This document shows positions 1 through 13,199 of a DNA stretch of 64,000 nt, piece after piece. Every line of letters starts with the position of its first letter. The first letter of the stretch is position 1. A model generated the notes under the pieces. That model made no database searches. It saw only the letters and a list, made by a program, of their open reading frames with translations, and was not told where the DNA came from. Where the stretch lies: NCBI GenBank assembly GCA_020744425.1, contig JAGMUV010000004.1, positions 434,001-498,000 of the forward strand. Reading direction: 5' to 3'. The position numbers were made by a program, and so were the translations under genes. Source of the stretch: Dactylonectria macrodidyma (taxonomy: Eukaryota > Ascomycota > Sordariomycetes > Hypocreales > Nectriaceae).

Positions 1-3000
1 TTCATGGGGCCCCGTTTGCCAATGTATGAGACGGAGGCCTGGCTGCGCACCAAATACTTGACGCAGTCGAGCTTCCCAAAGGCGCCGGCAACCACAAGAG
101 CTGAACCTAGGGGAGACCCTTCAAAGTCAATTTCAGCTCCCATGGATAAACAGTTCTCTATAATCTCAACTGAGTTGCGGTATGCAGCCAGGCACAAAGG
201 ACTCCATCCACGATTCGGCTCGAGATTTAGAATATTCCGAAAGGTTTCCCTTGGTAGATGGGTTCGGAACATGAGGAATTTCGATGTGAGGAAAGCAATT
301 TTCTCGAAAGGAAACCAGTGGAGGTGCCATGGGAATGGAGTCGTATTGTGAAGACCTGTATCGTTGTGAAAAACAAAATCCGCCAGGTGCTCTTGGCAAA
401 TGGAGTATTGCATCGTACTCCTGCCAGCCCCGTCCTCTTGTGTCAAATCATAGCCCAGTTCTTCCCACTTTCGCGCCATGTCAAGACCGAACCTTGGCTG
501 TGTGCAAAATATTGGCAACTGGAGACCGCAAGTACCCAAACGTACTGCCAGCTCCAAATCAGAACTCTCTGACTTGTCGCTGAGGAGTGCCTCTGATTTA
601 GGGCCTAGTGGAAGCATCCGTAACCACGATTTTGTCCTGATTCGAGAGTATCTTGAGGTATCACAGGCAGAAAAGGCAGCCAGATGGTCTCGCATGCCGT
701 CGCTGTTAGCAATGTCGAATGGTGTCTGGCCGAGGCTGTTTGTTATGTTGAGGTTTGCGCCCTTTTCGACGAGAATTGACACAGCGATTATATTCCCCCC
801 CTGCGCACTGATGTGTAGGGGACTCTCTTGGGTCTGTCCGCGGCCGCGGTTGAGAATTGCTAATAACGCTCGTTTCCGAGTCAGTTGACTTCTGCGCCTG
901 TTAATCTCGTTAGTCTGAATCAGACCTCGGTCACTCCTCACCCTACTCACGCAATAGCCTCAATACGTTCGTCTATACACTCGAGAAAGCTTTTCAAAGC
1001 TTTGAAGTTCCCGACTTCAGCTGCTTGATGGAGAGGGTGATCATCTCCGCGGACTAGGTCACCGCCTTGCTGGATATACTCATCAGCGAGTTGAGGTACT
1101 AAACTATCATATCCATGATTCCGGAACATCAGCTCGAATGCAGTGATCCATTGGTTGTCAATGAACATTGCCTTCCGCACATTTGCTCCATGATTGATTA
1201 GCCATCTAGGGATCTCTTGTTGACCCATAGCCGTAGAGAGAAGCAATGCGGTGCCTCCTCTTAGGAAAACAATATCGACCGGACACCCACAGTTCACCAA
1301 TCGCTTGCAACTGCTTAAGTCTTCCTCGAGTATAGCTTGCTGAAAGGCCCCTGAGAGGGTAAGGACTTGTGCTTTGGACAATGGACTACCAATTTGTGCA
1401 GCCACCGTGCAAACATCAGACCCAAAGGCTTCGTCGAGAAAATTGACGATGTCATGGCGATCACGATCTAAGGCAGAGGCCCTTGGATTCTTGCCATACA
1501 TGTCATAAGATAAGGTTGCGCCATGCCGTACTAGAAGCATGGCTGCTTCGAGATGGCCGTTTTGAGCCGCTCGATGAAGTGGTGTGCTCTTCTCATTACA
1601 TTCAGCCGTGATTTTGGCGCCATTGACGATAAGGACATTCATGGCTCCCAGATGATTGCATGCAGCTGCAAAATGAAGCGGCGTGAATCCTTCAGCGCAT
1701 GCGGCATTGACGTCGGTGAGAAACCCCTGCTTGAGGTAGAGTTCCAGACATTGTATGCGTCCAACTACCTTGGAAGCCAAATGAAGTGCATTGATGCCAT
1801 GGAAATGCCTTCGACTTCCTGAAATACTAGAAAGCAAGCTGAAAGGCCTTCCCCAAGCCATCGCAAACCTATGCTGCGCGTTGTGTACCATGAGCCTCTC
1901 AAGAAAGTCAGCATTGCTGTTGAGGATAGCTGCCGCAGCACAGTCAAGCATCGAAGACTCGTCAGAGTCAACAGTGGGGTCTGCTCCAAGCTCTAGGAGC
2001 AATTCCGCCGATTGGATAGACCGGTGATAAACATGATGAGTTAGTGCAGACTCTCGATGTCCGCCGAGCGCCTTTGCATTAATGTTCACTCCTCGCCGAA
2101 TGAGTTCTTTGATGAGCCAGGCAGTCCCCGCGTCACAATCTAGGGACGCTGTCCGATGGAGTAGTCGTAGCCCCCCTCCATCAGGGGTCGCTTCATTGAG
2201 CTGGTCTGCGTTCGCGTGATCCAGCAATCTATTCATAAGACGTCTGCCGTCTTCTGATCCACAAATCCTGAGTGCCACAGATCCCTGGCAGGCAAACTCT
2301 ATCACCGAAAGCCCTTCGACACGTTGGTGAACGCTGACATTATTCGAAAGGAGCGCGTCGACTACTTCCAAGTTGACATCCTCAACGCCGGCTTTGAGGA
2401 AATGTACAGCAGCTTCAGATGTTTTCCTTGATGTCCAAAATCGGGTCGAAGATATCAGATGGCGCAGGGTGCTGGCTGATATACACCAAGTCCGGCGGGC
2501 CACAACCAACAATTCCGCAAAAAAGGATATCAGTCCTGATTTGTTCTTCCGATCTTCGTAGACAGCCATCACACCGAGCTGCAGACATAGACATATGGTC
2601 TGGTCAATCATCCCGCCTACAAATCCTCCACGGAGGCTATGAATGGCAGTTCGTGGCAAGAGACACACAAATTCCCAAAGCATATGGCCATCTTTGTCGA
2701 GTGAGGAACAGATGGCTGGAGGTATGAGGCATCCGACTATTTCCAGTTTGGGCCAATGCCCACTCGAGAAGGTCCGGCGAATGTACAATTCTGCTGGCAA
2801 CCGCCCCTCGAATCTGTGCTTGTGTGCATCGGGATAGATCCGTTGCAACAGCTTGACATACTCTGGAGATGATGAACTGGGCAGGTTGTGCAACGGGCTG
2901 CAAGTTCCGGCTGGTGCGGGTTCCGGCTCTGCACCGGCTCCGAGGAGACAGTGAATGATTGAATCAGAGCCCCAACGAGCTGCTGCCCCAAAAATGGGTC

Positions 3001-6000
3001 CATGAGAATTCCAGAAGCCTGGGATGCTGGCACAGAGCTTTGCGAGGCTGATGAACACATCTTCAAATTCACTCCTGTTTTTCTCAAATATGAGTGATAG
3101 AGGTGTCTCTCCTGCATTGTCTCTAGTCGAAAGTGCCTTGGCCATGATCATGGAGCCAGCCTTGGAAAAGTACTCAAAAATAGCCGTTGGATCGTCTTTA
3201 GCTTTCAAGTGCCAGATTGTGCATCCAGCTCCGTTTGTTGACAGTAGCGAAAACTGTTTATCTGCAAAGATCTGGACTGCTTCCACAAAACCTTCCTCCT
3301 GATGTACAAGCTCGTGTACTGGCAGGTTACCGCTGCTACTAGCAATCAAGGGCTCGCGGCTGGCGTCAAGCAATAATCGAATAGCGCAAGGAGAACTATT
3401 TGCTGCGGCTAAATGAAGGATCGTTCTGCCGTCGTCTAAGACGGGTGCTGATACGTTGAGGCGCTTGTCACTTAGACATTTTCTAAGTTGTTCCTCGTCC
3501 TCATCTTCAATAGCGAGCTTGGCCCTTTCGACTAGCGCCTTGTACGAGAGACTGATTCTTGAATCGATGACAAGAGAAGTGTTTGTTGTGAAAGAATATT
3601 CCAAAACAAGCGCCATTTTCCAGGCGATTTGGCCAACTTCAAAACTCCAATCAGAGTCAAATGAAGTCTTGGATTGAAGAGTCTGCAAGAGTTCAAATGT
3701 GGACTTTTCCATATTCGCTGTTTTCATAGCTGTGTTTTGACAGCCGTCGTTTAACTCAAGACATTTTTTGAAAGTTTCAACCTCAAAACTTGTTGGAACT
3801 TTGCCCGACGCTATCAAGCATACGACAGGGCTGAGATCACACCATATCGTACTCATACTGCACGTAACGAAGAAAAACGCATGGGCAGAGAGGAGATCGC
3901 TTGATGGCATTTCGCCCTCCTCAATAAGAAGGTTGATGGTTTGGTTCTTTCGTTCCGCAGATGAGAGAATATCGTCTAGCTTCGAGAATATCTCCTGGAA
4001 ATTTTCAAGATCTATGAAAATGTCCAATGGGGACATCACGAATGGACCGACCAGAATCTCAGTTGTGAATGCGCCGAATATTGAGGTGATGGCCAAATCA
4101 ACAGGGGCCAAACCCATGAATTTCATGCGATGGGAAGAATTTTGACGAATAATAGAACGACATATCTCAGGTAGACCTAATGCAGCAGCCATATGGATAG
4201 GGCGCCAACTTCCTCCGAGGACATATTCGCAAGCTTCCAAGTATTCGATCTCCGACGATTGATGATTCCGGTCCATTGCTCGAAGAGCAGTAATATATAT
4301 GTAGACTGTCCAGTTTGAGAAGTATGCCGTCTTTGCAGGATCGAATAAAGAGTTGGCGAGATATAAGACGTCCTCGTTTTTCAGACCATCTTCTGCGGTG
4401 AGGGGGAGCCACCAGAAAGCTGAGTATTCGTAGAATGGGTATATCTCGTATCTTTCGTCGATCCATTCGAGTTCCTGTTCTGATATAACAGGCTGCCGAT
4501 CGAAGTTCTTTAGCTGCAAGAATCTTAGGCATTGGGCTGCGAGCAGGTCTTTTGCGTCAGATTCGGAAATCCAGTAGGCCTCAAGGCTTGGGCGATTAGC
4601 TGTCCCAGATAAGCCGCCCTTATCAAGGAGAAACTCTTTGACAGAGAAGTGAGCAAATTCGAAATGCTCCTCATCTTCCGACTTTCGTATGAGGCTGCTG
4701 CACCTATGGACAATCTCTTGCTCCGAGATCGTGTTCTTTGTGTCTAGCTGGCTGCCGAGCACTTCTGGTGTTGAGACAGCCTGGCATAACTGTAAAATGG
4801 ACAAGGGCTCAATGGCGAATGCGATGAATTGGAGGCACATTTGGACCGATCTTCTAACCCCCAGAGAGCAACTGTCCAATCGCTCCAATAACCGCCGGTA
4901 ACTCTCTGGCAGATTGGGAGGGAGCTTTTTTAAAGCCTCAAGGCGCTCTTGGTCGTGAGAACAACCGCTGAGGTAGTCAAGCTGACAAACAACCCATCGG
5001 AACCTATAATCATTCAGAGAAGGATCCAAGGAGCGGTTGTGGGGGTACATACATCCCCTTGGCCTCTTGTACAAGTGTTTCCGCGATTTCATCTCTTACC
5101 TCACTATTTGAAATCCGCAGTCTATTTGTTTGGATTCTTCTTTCCAGCTCTTCCCAAACATAAAGCCTGATATCATCCGTGTGAGCAGCGATCTGGATAT
5201 GCTTGAAGGTCCCCTCTAGTTGACTGCGGATGTTGAAATGATCACGGCTGAACAGAGCCATCGAAACGTTGGTAGAGTACTCTGCCAGCTGAACTAAGGT
5301 CTCAACGACATCATGGGTATTATCGCCACATTCGTCAAGTCCATCAATAATGATGATTGTTTGATTGAAAAGTTCAGTCATTTTACCAATCTTGCTCCTA
5401 AGCTCTTCGGAATCAGGCATCTGGGGCAAATAGGTGGGAGGGTGGAGTTCATCGCAGTAATGGCTGAGAATGTCAAAAGCCTCTGGTTTCTGAAGAGCGA
5501 GCTGGTGTGCCACTGCCCCGAGAATGTTGGCAGGCTCACCTGTATCAGCTTCTTTATAATCACAGAAGAAGTAGCTAACTGCAACATCTTTTACCCTGTG
5601 GCTGCGACTCAGGGCCTCTTGGACAACAGCGCCCGCCAGCACTGTCTTCCCAGCGCCTGGGATACCACTAAGCCAAAGCATTGAGCCAGGCGTTTCGAGC
5701 CACTGCTGAAATACTGGGGATTCGGTCAACCATAGGCCCGTCATCGGATGCCGTAGTTTAACACTCATATCCAGTCTTGACCGAGGACTGACTTTCATGA
5801 AATAGTCGAGGATCTCCTGCCTTTGCTCATCGATTGCGATCTGAGTGTTGATTTCAATCCGCTTGACGATGACTTCAACCGATGTCACTTGCGCACGAAG
5901 GTGGTCCGTTTTGGACAGGGCGAGCTGCAGCTTGCGCATGGTGTCTGCGGACAAAGCGACGTGAATGGCCTGTTTATGGCGAGAAAGGTCATCCAGGAGT

Positions 6001-6368
6001 TCTTTTGTTTCCGAGGAAGAGAAAGGCCACTTGAGCTGTCGAGTCACGGATGCAATATTGGACCTGGAAAAGCTATCGGAAGCTTTTGTGAGTCTTTGTT
6101 TGATCTTCATCAATGTCTTGTCACATTGACCTAGATGGTAGATACGCAGCGTGGGCCCGAATGTATCCTTCTCCGCCTCGAGTTCTGAGGCGAGGGCGTA
6201 AAGATGTCGCAAGTCAGCTCCCAGGAAGTTGATCTCGGTGGACAGAGCTTCTATATCGCTCTTTGAGTCTTTGACGGCTCTCACATATTTGAAAACCGCC
6301 CGGAAAACGACGTCGGCAAGGCTCATCAGGCCAGCAATACTCCCCGCAAGAGAAAGAGGGTCCGACAT
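1..6368 (-). CDS. HeLo-like/NACHT/ankyrin-repeat STAND protein (3' end beyond the window)
   Basis: Large fungal NLR-like (STAND) protein; related proteins act in non-self recognition and programmed cell death. Best exon model on the minus strand is 6368-5053, 5003-951 and 897 to beyond base 1, with introns 5004-5052 (GTATGT...TAG) and 898-950 (GTGAGT...CAG, branch CTAAC). Over 2,080 residues are visible. Residues 1-180 look like the fungal STAND N-terminal HeLo-like domain (start MSDPLSLAGSIAGL). The NACHT domain has Walker A GIPGAGKT at 235-242 and Walker B IIIIDGLDECGD near 338-349. The first splice restores the usual KGMFRWVVCQLDYL block. The long C-terminal part carries many degenerate and a few well-kept ankyrin repeats, for example GFTPLHFAAACNHLGAMNVL, and SPLHISAQGGNIIAVSILV in the last exon. 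The reading frame is open across the left edge, so the C-terminus is missing here. No disabling mutation is seen. The family assignment is strong; the biological role is inferred. Confidence 0.88.
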
Positions 6369-8269
6369 TGTGCCGTCTCAAAAGTTGCCTGAAATGGCGT
6401 CCACGGGTAAAGGCTGACGATAGAGACAATCAAACATATAACAAGACATAAATATCTGTAGAAAGTGTCTTATAATAACAATTTTTTAATGGTAGGTTAT
6501 GTGAAGCTATGATCTTCTCGCTAAAAAGAAGAAAATCAGGGAGGGATTGGGTCATCTAAGCTGCCCCTCCCGTGTCGACTCGCATCTAGTCAAAGATGAT
6601 AGATGCCTGGCTTGCTCAAAATTGTGGCTAAATTAGACCTTGCAGTCTGCCAACAATGCCAGCGCACATCTGCAAGTCACAGCGTTGAACTAGGGAGTGT
6701 CATTGGTGGCCTGATCTTGGGGATATAGCACCAAGAGGTGAAAAATAGCTCAGTCACATTTCTGTGTAACCCTGTCTGACTAGCTACGTGTCAGAAGCTA
6801 GCCGCCCTCTTTTCGGGTTTTCGTAATCATGGCGTGCGTAGCTTGTCATCTAATAGGTACGTGTACGCGGCCCATACAACGAATTCTGGATGATGGTGGC
6901 TGAGAGTGTGCATATGCAGAGCCACTCTCACTGCCCAGTAAAGTGTATGCATGATGAGTCAGTGCAAGACAAGAAAGAGACGCGGATTAGCCCCTTATCA
7001 ATATTTCTCTGACCGGATCTACTGTTTTCACACTTCATCACTACCCTCTTAGATGCTCATCCAACTTCTAACCTATGCTTATATGGTAAAAAAGTGATCC
7101 AATCTAGCTTCATGCGTAGATCGAAACGAAACTTTCCCAAGTTTGAACCAAAATTTACCTATAATATGAAGAGAATCTCAGTCAGCAGATGAGACCATCA
7201 GCTTATTGGAGGTTGTATTTAATGAGAACCAGGTACAGCAGGTGTTACTATGAGTGTCCGCGCGAACATTTTATTTTACCATAGGCTTAATGGCAACGGT
7301 GGTCTAATTTTTGACTGCCGATGTATGCATGCCTAAGAGCAGACTAGATGTGAGGTATCAAGAACGAAACGCTTGATCACCTAAGTCTTCTTCTACTGCC
7401 TCTGTGGCATAGTGTAATGGCTGGTTTATTCCAAGTTCGGCACCATATAGATGATGCTCCTTTAAGAAGAGGGGTCATTCTTCTGGTGATTTCGTAGGCT
7501 GGCATGACAACGAGTCGTAGATACAAGATTAGGGTGTAGCCAACCTTCTCGTCTAGAATGCAATTGGCCGACGCAGCAACACACTGACTGGTGAATGCAG
7601 GATCATAGGGCCGTTGCCAACAATGGAACACACCAACACAAACACGACACGGCTTTGAAACTCGAACTTCCACGCTATTCCATTTTTTCTGTAGTTTAGC
7701 AATACTTGTCAATATATGTCTGCTGGAGAATCGAAACGCCTTAGTAGTGGGGGGCAGAAGTTTGTCCAAGCACGAAGGAATGCCGATCATGAATTGTGAG
7801 TCAAGAATCGTTTCTTGATTTGCAACTTGGCAGCGCTCTTGGAAGGTCAGCAAGGCAAGTTGCTCAAGGGCCGACGCCCGCAAGATACTGGCACTGAAGA
7901 CTGCCCATTTTCTAACGCGATGTGCCCCTACCTTGTAGTCGAGCTTTGCAATCATAGAGTAGAGTTTGGTGGTTTAAAAAAAACGTACCAACCTACACAT
8001 GCCGACTAACTAGTGCACTAAAATAGGCCCGGAAATTCGGCACTGCAAATCGACATCATAGGCACCTCCTAGTCGTCATAATTGGGGTTAATTTGCAACC
8101 GGGGATAGCCTAAAACCACCACGGTGGACCGTAGATAACACTTAACACCGATCGCCGCCATCTCTGTTTATTAATACATCGAAAGCTAGTATAAGTATCC
8201 ACGAAGGCACCCACGTTTCCTTGCTTGGTGCATATTTCTATCAAGTGAGAAGCCTGCTTCATAACAGGC
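6369..8269. other. Gene-free interval upstream of the NACHT-ankyrin gene
   Basis: AT-richer spacer of 1.9 kb between the divergent NACHT-ankyrin gene and the SDR gene. It must contain both promoters. A 192-codon open frame on the minus strand (7377-7955) has no recognisable domain, and I do not call it a gene. No repeat, RNA gene or transposon fragment was recognised. Confidence 0.4.
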
Positions 8270-9325
8270 ATGGCATTGTCAAAGGGTCTCGTCCTCGTCA
8301 CGGGCGCAAACGGTTTCATCGGCGCTCGAACAGTCGATGCTTTCCTCTCAGCCGGCTACTCGGTACGCGCAGCGGTTCGAAGTCAAAACTCAGCATCTAG
8401 TCTTATCTCGGCCCTGCCTTCGTATGCCTCGTCAGGCCTGCTCAGCACCGTTCAGGTCCCAGATATCACTGCCGCCGGGGCATTCGACGATGCGGTGAAA
8501 AGAGTGACTGCCATCGCCCATCTCGCAACCCCTGTGGATTTTTCCAACACCAATGTCGACTATGTGATTGGATCTGCCCTGCAAGGCACTCTCGGCATCC
8601 TCGAGTCGGCTATCAAGGAACCTACACTGACAGAATTTGTCTACATGTCTTCTATTGTGGCGATCAGAGGTCATGGGCCTAAGTATCAAGGACGAGGCGT
8701 TACAGAGGAGGATTGGAATGATGAAGCTGTGGAAACTCTTGAAAAAGCTGGCAGCGAGGCCACGGGTCACCAAATCTATGCTGCAAGCAAAGTCAAGGCA
8801 GAACGTGCATTCTGGGACTTCCGTGCAAAGAATTCCAGCAGGATAAACTTCAGTATGACGGCAATAAACCCCGTTTGGGTTGCTGGGCCACCGTTGATCT
8901 TACCAGACGACCCAGAGAGATTGAGCGATACCGCCATCATCGCGTATCGCATTTTGAAAGGACAAGACGTTCCGTCTGTAGGGCCGGGGAACGGCACGCA
9001 TGTTGATGTCCGTGACGTCGCGAGGTTGATCCTATTTGCCGTTGAAAACAAGGACGTTACTGATGGGCAACGATACATTGCGGGCGGCAACGGAAATTTC
9101 GCCAACGTCCAAGCCTATCGCGACGTCTTGCGGATCGCCTACCCTGAAAGGAGAGCTATCATTCGAGAAGGTAATACAGGCCAAGGGTATCTCCCAGACT
9201 TTTCCGAGCCCATCGATGCGAGAAGGGTGGACGCGAGCAAGGCAGCCAAGGCAACAGGGAAAGATTGGATTTCTTTTGAGACGACGATATTGGATGCTGC
9301 GAAGTTATATGAGCGTTATCTCTAG
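8270..9325 (+). CDS. Extended short-chain dehydrogenase (NAD-dependent epimerase/dehydratase, Gre2-like)
   Basis: Intronless 351-residue protein. The Rossmann motif TGANGFIG lies at residues 11-18, and the catalytic Tyr-Lys pair YAASK at 170-174 is preceded by a serine-rich strand (VYMSSIV) that supplies the active-site Ser. This is the layout of extended SDRs such as fungal methylglyoxal/ketoreductases (Gre2) and dihydroflavonol reductase-like enzymes, which use NADP(H) to reduce aldehydes or ketones in the cytosol. The length is normal for the family. The ATG at 8270 is the first in frame and gives a start just ahead of the nucleotide-binding motif, as expected. The gene stands alone between two STAND-type genes, so the context does not suggest a substrate. 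Confidence 0.85.
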   Translation: MALSKGLVLVTGANGFIGARTVDAFLSAGYSVRAAVRSQNSASSLISALPSYASSGLLSTVQVPDITAAGAFDDAVKRVTAIAHLATPVDFSNTNVDYVIGSALQGTLGILESAIKEPTLTEFVYMSSIVAIRGHGPKYQGRGVTEEDWNDEAVETLEKAGSEATGHQIYAASKVKAERAFWDFRAKNSSRINFSMTAINPVWVAGPPLILPDDPERLSDTAIIAYRILKGQDVPSVGPGNGTHVDVRDVARLILFAVENKDVTDGQRYIAGGNGNFANVQAYRDVLRIAYPERRAIIREGNTGQGYLPDFSEPIDARRVDASKAAKATGKDWISFETTILDAAKLYERYL

Positions 9326-9874
9326 GTTACAACTTGATGATCCGGCTTCCCATCTTGAGGAAGCTTAGTCTACGTGTCGTTGAATACTGGTCTCGAGGGC
9401 GTTGCAGTGACACAAAAAAGTGCAGAATAGGTAGAAGTAGGTTCTCCATTTGAGAATGGCCTCGCCGTGTAGTGGCAATTATATTTAGCTCTGAGTTGAG
9501 GTGCTAGCTGCCAACATCAACCGGCATTGCCTCCTAGATATTGAAATTATCGATCGTCGGTGTCTGTTCTATCTCGGGCCATTACTCGCAATTCCTATTT
9601 GCGGCCTCATGCTATGGCTTCGCGACAGCTGTTTGGCGAATTTTGCAAAAGAGTAGTTTTTCAGGTTTCGACTAGTGTGAAACAGAACAAATAAGGAATC
9701 TTAGATCTGAGCGTGTCTCGGTTTGTTCACCCAAAAGTTTCCAGTGGCTACTTAAGCTTGATAAAGAGGATGTGCAAACCAGCACGCATACCGCCCCTTC
9801 TCCTCGCTCAGTCCATCAAGTGAATGAGTGCCAGACGTATTTCTCAATATCTAGATCCTCTCTTGCTCGGATTC
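9326..9874. other. Intergenic 3' ends of convergent genes
   Basis: The 3' regions of two convergent genes meet here. No gene, repeat or RNA was recognised. Confidence 0.4.
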
Positions 9875-11764
9875 TCAATGCTCCGGATCATCTTTCTCTC
9901 TCCACCTGTATTTAGCCGCTGGGAGCTCGTTGTATTCGTCTATAGCCTTCTGTGCAGCTGCAAAGACCTCTAGCTCAAAGTCGCTTGCGGGACTCTCAAC
10001 AGAGGACTGAAGATAAGCATCATCTCCGTCTATTGTAACTGGCAGATCTTGCGGTTGCAGAAGCAAGTACTCAGTGATCTCGAATGCTTCATCAAGGTCT
10101 TTCTCTGATCCTCTAGAAACACCGTCGTCGTCTTCAAGAGGCTTGAAAGTCGCCTCTGAATCGCCTCCAGTCAGTGAAGAAGCGGCATAATCTTCTGTTG
10201 TCATGGCTGCAGAATCCAGAAACCAGTATTTGAGGGTGATTCTGTCCCAATTCTTTAGAAAGAGGTTGGATTTGGGGGTGGTTCCCTTGTTGGTTTGTGA
10301 AAAGCAAATATCTTTATGCAGTTGGATGAGGTACTGGTGTGACTCCCGCACCTGGAGTAACCATTCATTGAGTCTCGTCAATCGGTCTTTCTTTTGGTCC
10401 ATGGGCGCATCCAAGGCTGTAAGGAAAAGGCGTTGTGAACTGCGCTGCCGGTTGGCTTCTTCTTCCTCCCAAGCCTCAAAGACGCTCTGTGATATATTCA
10501 TTCCCGCATCGATTACTCCTAGGTCTTTTCTGAGCCCCTCAGCAATGCATACCTTCCGTAAAGTGAGGATTTGGGTTTGGGCTCTCTGTCTGACATCCTG
10601 CACCTTTCTAGAAGTCGCTTGCCCATCAAAGTTCCCGGCCCAAGAACCCGTGGGTAGCTCTAGTTTGATGAGACGAGCACAAGTCTCGTTGGTGTGCCAG
10701 GCATACAGAGTGCACGCATAGTCTGCCAGAAAGGGATGATACATGCGGTGGACAGTCTTAGCCAGACCTTTTGAGACTCGAAGAGCCATATTGAACTCGA
10801 CGTCATATTTTTCGTTCGCCTTTTGTTGATGGTGTTCGTCGTCCGAATGGTCATCTCCTGGTTCCATTTTCCCGTGGTTAAAGTCCAATAGGGAAGACCT
10901 CCTTCGGAACTTGCGCTTGTGAGGGTCTTTTTTGGCATTCCCAAAGATGTGAGATCGCTCTTGATTTTGACATTGTTCTCCGGGATGGCGCTCTTCGTGA
11001 CACGAGCTCACACTCGATGAGCTGTTGGATAGGACCTCAAGCAGGAGCTCTTTCATGTCTCTGAGTTCAGTTGCAATATCATCGGTGTTACACTGCACGT
11101 CTTGAAGGCGGTCACTGGTGGACCTTGATAGTGCAAGCACGGCGCTACCACTGCTCGATAGAGATTGGAGGGTTTTGTTTGTATCCTCTCTGTCGTTCGA
11201 CAGTCGGTCTGACAACATCTGAACGCCATCGCCCACAAGATGCAACTGAACGCTGTTCTCCGCATCCAGACACCTAGCCACGTTAACAAAACTTAGCACT
11301 TCCGTCCACAAGGGCTATTCTTCCGCATCTTACCTCCCAGTTATTGCCAACGCCGTCTTCATGTTCTCCTGGTGCAATCGGAAACGCTCACGTGGCCATG
11401 AAGCACGGTTTTTCGAGGCTTTGTCAAGAAAATCCTTGAAGACATGAAACTTTCCAGAGCTTCCCCGCTGCTCGGTAGCGGCCAGTAGCTGTTGCAGGTC
11501 TCGAGTACAGTCCTCCACTTGTACTTGGAGCGAAGCGATTCGAAAATCAGAGCTCCTGTTCGGAAAAAGGCGATCAATCTTCTCGCATAGAGTCTTGACC
11601 TCGTCGAGAATGCGAGCAGATTGGTCGAGGCTTGAAATAAAGTCATTTGTTCCCTCTTTTGAGAATTCTGCGCAGAATTCTCGGAGAACACCGATGATTT
11701 CTAGTCCTTTGATGGCAAAGCCCACAATGCCAATAACGCTCGCTGTGACTCCTAGTAGCTCCAT
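9875..11764 (-). CDS. Fungal protein with HeLo-like (PigL_N-type) N-terminal domain, unknown C-terminal part
   Basis: Two exons on the minus strand, 11764-11334 and 11273-9875, with a 60-nt intron (GTAAGA...CTAG); 609 residues. The first 140 residues (start MELLGVTASVIGIVGFAIKG, then long amphipathic helices) resemble the fungal STAND N-terminal/PigL N-terminal helical domain often found as the first module of NLR-like proteins. No NACHT or NB-ARC P-loop follows. The middle is polar and low-complexity (acidic and His/Lys-rich around residue 280). The C-terminal 250 residues are helical and acidic, without a motif I recognise. It could be a stand-alone partner or a truncated relative of STAND proteins. 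Splicing joins ITGR to CLDAE in frame. Function unknown. Confidence 0.72.
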
Positions 11765-13199
11765 GGCTTCTCAAAAACAAAACTAATGGCGGATTAAGGG
11801 GCGGAGGCTGGTTCAACTCGAATCTATCTGTAAAGCCACACAATGACTGACTCCCAAGACGTGATTCCAAATTGTTTGTGGATGTTCATAAGTCTCACAA
11901 GGTCTTAGTCAAAAGGATCGGGCTGCCGATATCTATGTCGAGAATGACAGCAAGACTGTGGCAGAGATGCAACAAGGGTTTGTGCTCCCATACTCCTTTG
12001 CCGCGTCTTAGGGTGTAACCGAAAGGCCGTAGCGAAGGGGACAAAGATGCATGTATTGGAGTTGGGCTGTGCGCTCAAAGCTGTGACGAAAACGATTGAT
12101 TATAACATGTTGCTGAATTGACAAGCCATCTCCCTAGCGTCGTTGTCTTGACACGCATGCCAACTTGTCGCCAGGGGCAGTGCATGTCTGTTGTGTCGCC
12201 TGATCAAGCAATTGGCAGAAGCAATGAATGCACAGCCCCAAGGGTAAGATGCCTAGCAACCTGGGCGTTGAGCGTGCTTAAATCTCACTAGCGTTTGTAT
12301 AGATCTCACCAGGAAAGAAGCAAAATTCGCGAATCAAAGTGTTGAAGTCCGACACCACTGCAGCTTTATTAGGCTGTATTGTGTAGATCATACAGCCCCA
12401 TTCATTGCGGCCCAACCCACTGACACCCAAAAGGTTGCATTGGCCCGCTTGTTTGCGTCGCCATCCTAGAATTTTAATGTCAGACAGAATAAGGCGTTTC
12501 TTGGCAAATTGGGACCTAAAACTACGAGGCACACAGGAGGCTACGAATAAGTGGAAAACTGAAAACAGGCGAAAAAATGCCGCGTGGAAACCCAGTGCAA
12601 GGCGATGACATGCCACTCCTGGATACGAAAAAGAGAAAATCGGAGATCTAAAAAAAAGCGAATGGACAGTGTAAAACACGTATAGAGCGCATCCCGCCCA
12701 CAATCACATCCTCTCTAGCTCAAGATAATAGATAGCACCATACGATCTAAAGTACACTCAAGTTTCCCATGCAGGAAATAGTGTTTCATACACCTCGCTT
12801 GGCCTAGAGCCGACTCAAAAGACGTAGAATTAACTACTCTGCCTGTTTTGCCTCCATTACTTGTTTGACTTCCAAAGCTCGAGTAGTATATCGAAAGGGG
12901 TTTGGGTAGGTTTCTCTCGCTACACGGTTGTATTAGCAGTTCTGCAATATATTTCAACGGCGGAAGTTATAGGAAGTCTTTGTCTTAGAGTTTGACGTCT
13001 AGTTTGCCAGGATTACGTCAATCGGATAGGCACCTTGTTACTGCCTTGGGTTTTAATATTTTGAGTCGTCGACTCCTAAGAGCATCACTTAGAAACACAA
13101 TAAATCGGAATCGTGCTTCATTCTAATCAACATATATTGATCAAGTTAAAATCTGCACCTGGAATGAATGTCCGATCCTCGTCCCTCACCAACAACTTG
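11765..13199. other. Gene-free interval
   Basis: 1.4 kb upstream of the HeLo-like gene. Open frames here (for example 12278-12703, minus) are short, have biased composition and match no family I know. No repeat or RNA gene was recognised. Confidence 0.35.

Noticed and set aside
7377..7955. 192-codon open frame on the minus strand
   Set aside because: No recognisable domain, no splice partner, and composition like the surrounding spacer.
12278..12703. 141-codon open frame on the minus strand
   Set aside because: Phe/Cys/Ser-rich without any family motif; looks like a chance frame.
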